A stretch of DNA of 38,881 nt, from assembly GCA_016872895.1 (NCBI GenBank), contig VGYT01000006.1, forward strand, positions 1-38,881, written 5' to 3'. Below the pieces are notes generated by a model that saw nothing but the letters and a program-made list of their open reading frames with translations, did no database searches and was not told the origin of the DNA. Both the position numbers and the translations under genes were made by a program. The stretch is from Planctomycetota bacterium. GTDB taxonomy: Bacteria; Planctomycetota; Phycisphaerae; FEN-1346. Below are positions 37,615-38,881 of this stretch, piece by piece. Each line of letters begins with the position of its first letter. The stretch's first letter is position 1.

Positions 37615-38881
37615 ATGAACAGACAACATTCCGAAGGGGTTCGATTTTGGAGCAGCGGCATGGGGCGACACGTCGGCAGGCTGCAATGTATCGCGGGGGT
37701 TGTGATTGCGTTGGCCACGGCTGACGCCGTCGCCGCTCCGCTCAAGACGCACCGCATCTTCTCGAGTAACATGGTCCTTCAGCGGGACAAGCCCATCACG
37801 ATCTGGGGTTGGGCTGAGCCCGGACAGAAGGTATCCGTCCAGTTTGGCGAGGCGAAGGCCGAGGCGACCGCTGCGGGCGAGGCGGGCTGTTGGAAGGTGA
37901 CATTCCCCGCCCGGCCAGCCGACGCCACCGGCCAGAAGCTGACCGTTACCTCGGGCGACAAAACGATCACGATGGACAATATCGTCATCGGCGATATCTG
38001 GGTGATGAACGGCCAGAGCAACATGGCCCTCGGGCTTAGCAAGGTGAATGACGCCGATCTGGAAATGGCCCAGGCGAATCTGCCGCTGTTGCGCCATTTC
38101 AGGATTGGGCCAAACGAGTCGTATGAGCTTCAAACCGATCTCCCGTCGTCCGAGAAGGTCGCTGGATGGACGGTGTGCGACCCACAGGCCGCAGGCGAGA
38201 TGTCCGCCATCGGCTACGCCTTCGCCTCCCGCGTGCAGCGGGCTTTGGGAATCCCTATCGGGGTCATCGACAACGCCCGCGGCGGCGCGTCCATCGAAAG
38301 CCTGGTGCCGCGCCACAAGTTTGCGGACCACCCGCTGGCCGCGCGCTACGCCGAATCGGTCGAGCAGCGCCGGAAGGAGTTCGACTGGGACGCGGCGGTC
38401 AACAATCTGGCTGTGCAATGGGAGAAACAGGTCGCCAGGGCGCGCCAGCAGGGCGTCGCCGAGGACAATCTGCCGCCGAAGCCGAAGCTCGTCCGCGAGA
38501 GCCTGAGTTCCTGGAGCGTACCCGGGAAGAGCCCAAGCGATGCCGCCTCCTGCTACAATGGCATGTTCGGTGTGTTCAAGGGGCTGAACATCAAGGGCGT
38601 TCTTTTTCACCAGGGATACAACAACAGGTTCGATTGCCGGCCCAAGCGCTACCGGGTGCTGATGAAGCTCATGATCGAGGGCTGGCGCGAGGACTTCAAC
38701 GATCCGGCGCTACCGGTGGCGGTGATCGGCGGCTGCGGGAGCGGTGGCGAAATCCAGACGCGTGAAAACTTCCCTCGTGTCCCTGAAAGCCTGAAGGAAG
38801 AAGGGGCCTTTGCCGATAACTCCTGCAGCGCTCCAAGTGGGCGGGCCGCTTGGGGTTGCGCGAGAGGAGGTCGGCGGATGA
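37615..38881 (+). CDS. Sialate O-acetylesterase-like protein (SASA), partial at the right edge
   Basis: Frame from 37615 stays open to the window end; SNMVLQRDKPITIWGWAEPG, WVMNGQSNMALG, GVIDNARGGASIESLVP, GVLFHQGYNNRF; not in the ORF track because no stop is reached. Confidence 0.85.
   Translation, partial: MNRQHSEGVRFWSSGMGRHVGRLQCIAGVVIALATADAVAAPLKTHRIFSSNMVLQRDKPITIWGWAEPGQKVSVQFGEAKAEATAAGEAGCWKVTFPARPADATGQKLTVTSGDKTITMDNIVIGDIWVMNGQSNMALGLSKVNDADLEMAQANLPLLRHFRIGPNESYELQTDLPSSEKVAGWTVCDPQAAGEMSAIGYAFASRVQRALGIPIGVIDNARGGASIESLVPRHKFADHPLAARYAESVEQRRKEFDWDAAVNNLAVQWEKQVARARQQGVAEDNLPPKPKLVRESLSSWSVPGKSPSDAASCYNGMFGVFKGLNIKGVLFHQGYNNRFDCRPKRYRVLMKLMIEGWREDFNDPALPVAVIGGCGSGGEIQTRENFPRVPESLKEEGAFADNSCSAPSGRAAWGCARGGRRM

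Noticed and set aside
38800-38881. Frameshift at the end of the last SASA gene
   Set aside because: The final residues (NSCSAPSGRAAWGCARGGRRM) look odd for the family, but the window ends before it can be judged; could be a low-quality contig end

Overview
GC-rich bacterial window, planctomycete-like in style (my inference from gene content and repeat style, not tested). From left to right: (i) a repeat-rich left edge with the N-terminal stub of an IS630-type transposase. (ii) A compact exosortase/PEP-CTERM exopolysaccharide locus at about 0.55-14.1 kb: PEP-CTERM protein, lipoprotein polysaccharide export protein, Wzz-like chain-length protein with an Ala/Pro-rich insert, ExeA-like AAA ATPase, tyrosine autokinase, exosortase fused to an EpsI domain, giant PrsT-like TPR protein and DUF3473-type polysaccharide deacetylase. 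It is preceded by a promoter-plus-terminator unit with no ORF of its own, a candidate small RNA or attenuator. (iii) A VanZ-like membrane protein with three apparent VanZ modules, mannose-1-phosphate guanylyltransferase and tadA. (iv) A minus-strand block: TMTC-like TPR protein, GH127, GH2 and DUF523-DUF1722. (v) An intact tRNA-Ser(CGA), a small DRTGG/ATPase/receiver signalling cluster, and a PIG-L deacetylase plus glucosamine-6-phosphate isomerase-like pair. (vi) A tRNA-Ser(UGA) gene cut off just past the anticodon at about 30366. Beyond it lies a different gene set: a secreted protein of unknown family, two SASA-type acetylesterase-like proteins, a GH29 fucosidase and a GH2 enzyme. This looks like an island boundary or an assembly junction. 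Several palindromic repeat families are spread through the window; one copy supplies a stop codon and another is read as the C-terminus of a protein. All family assignments were made by reading motifs by eye; no database search was run.
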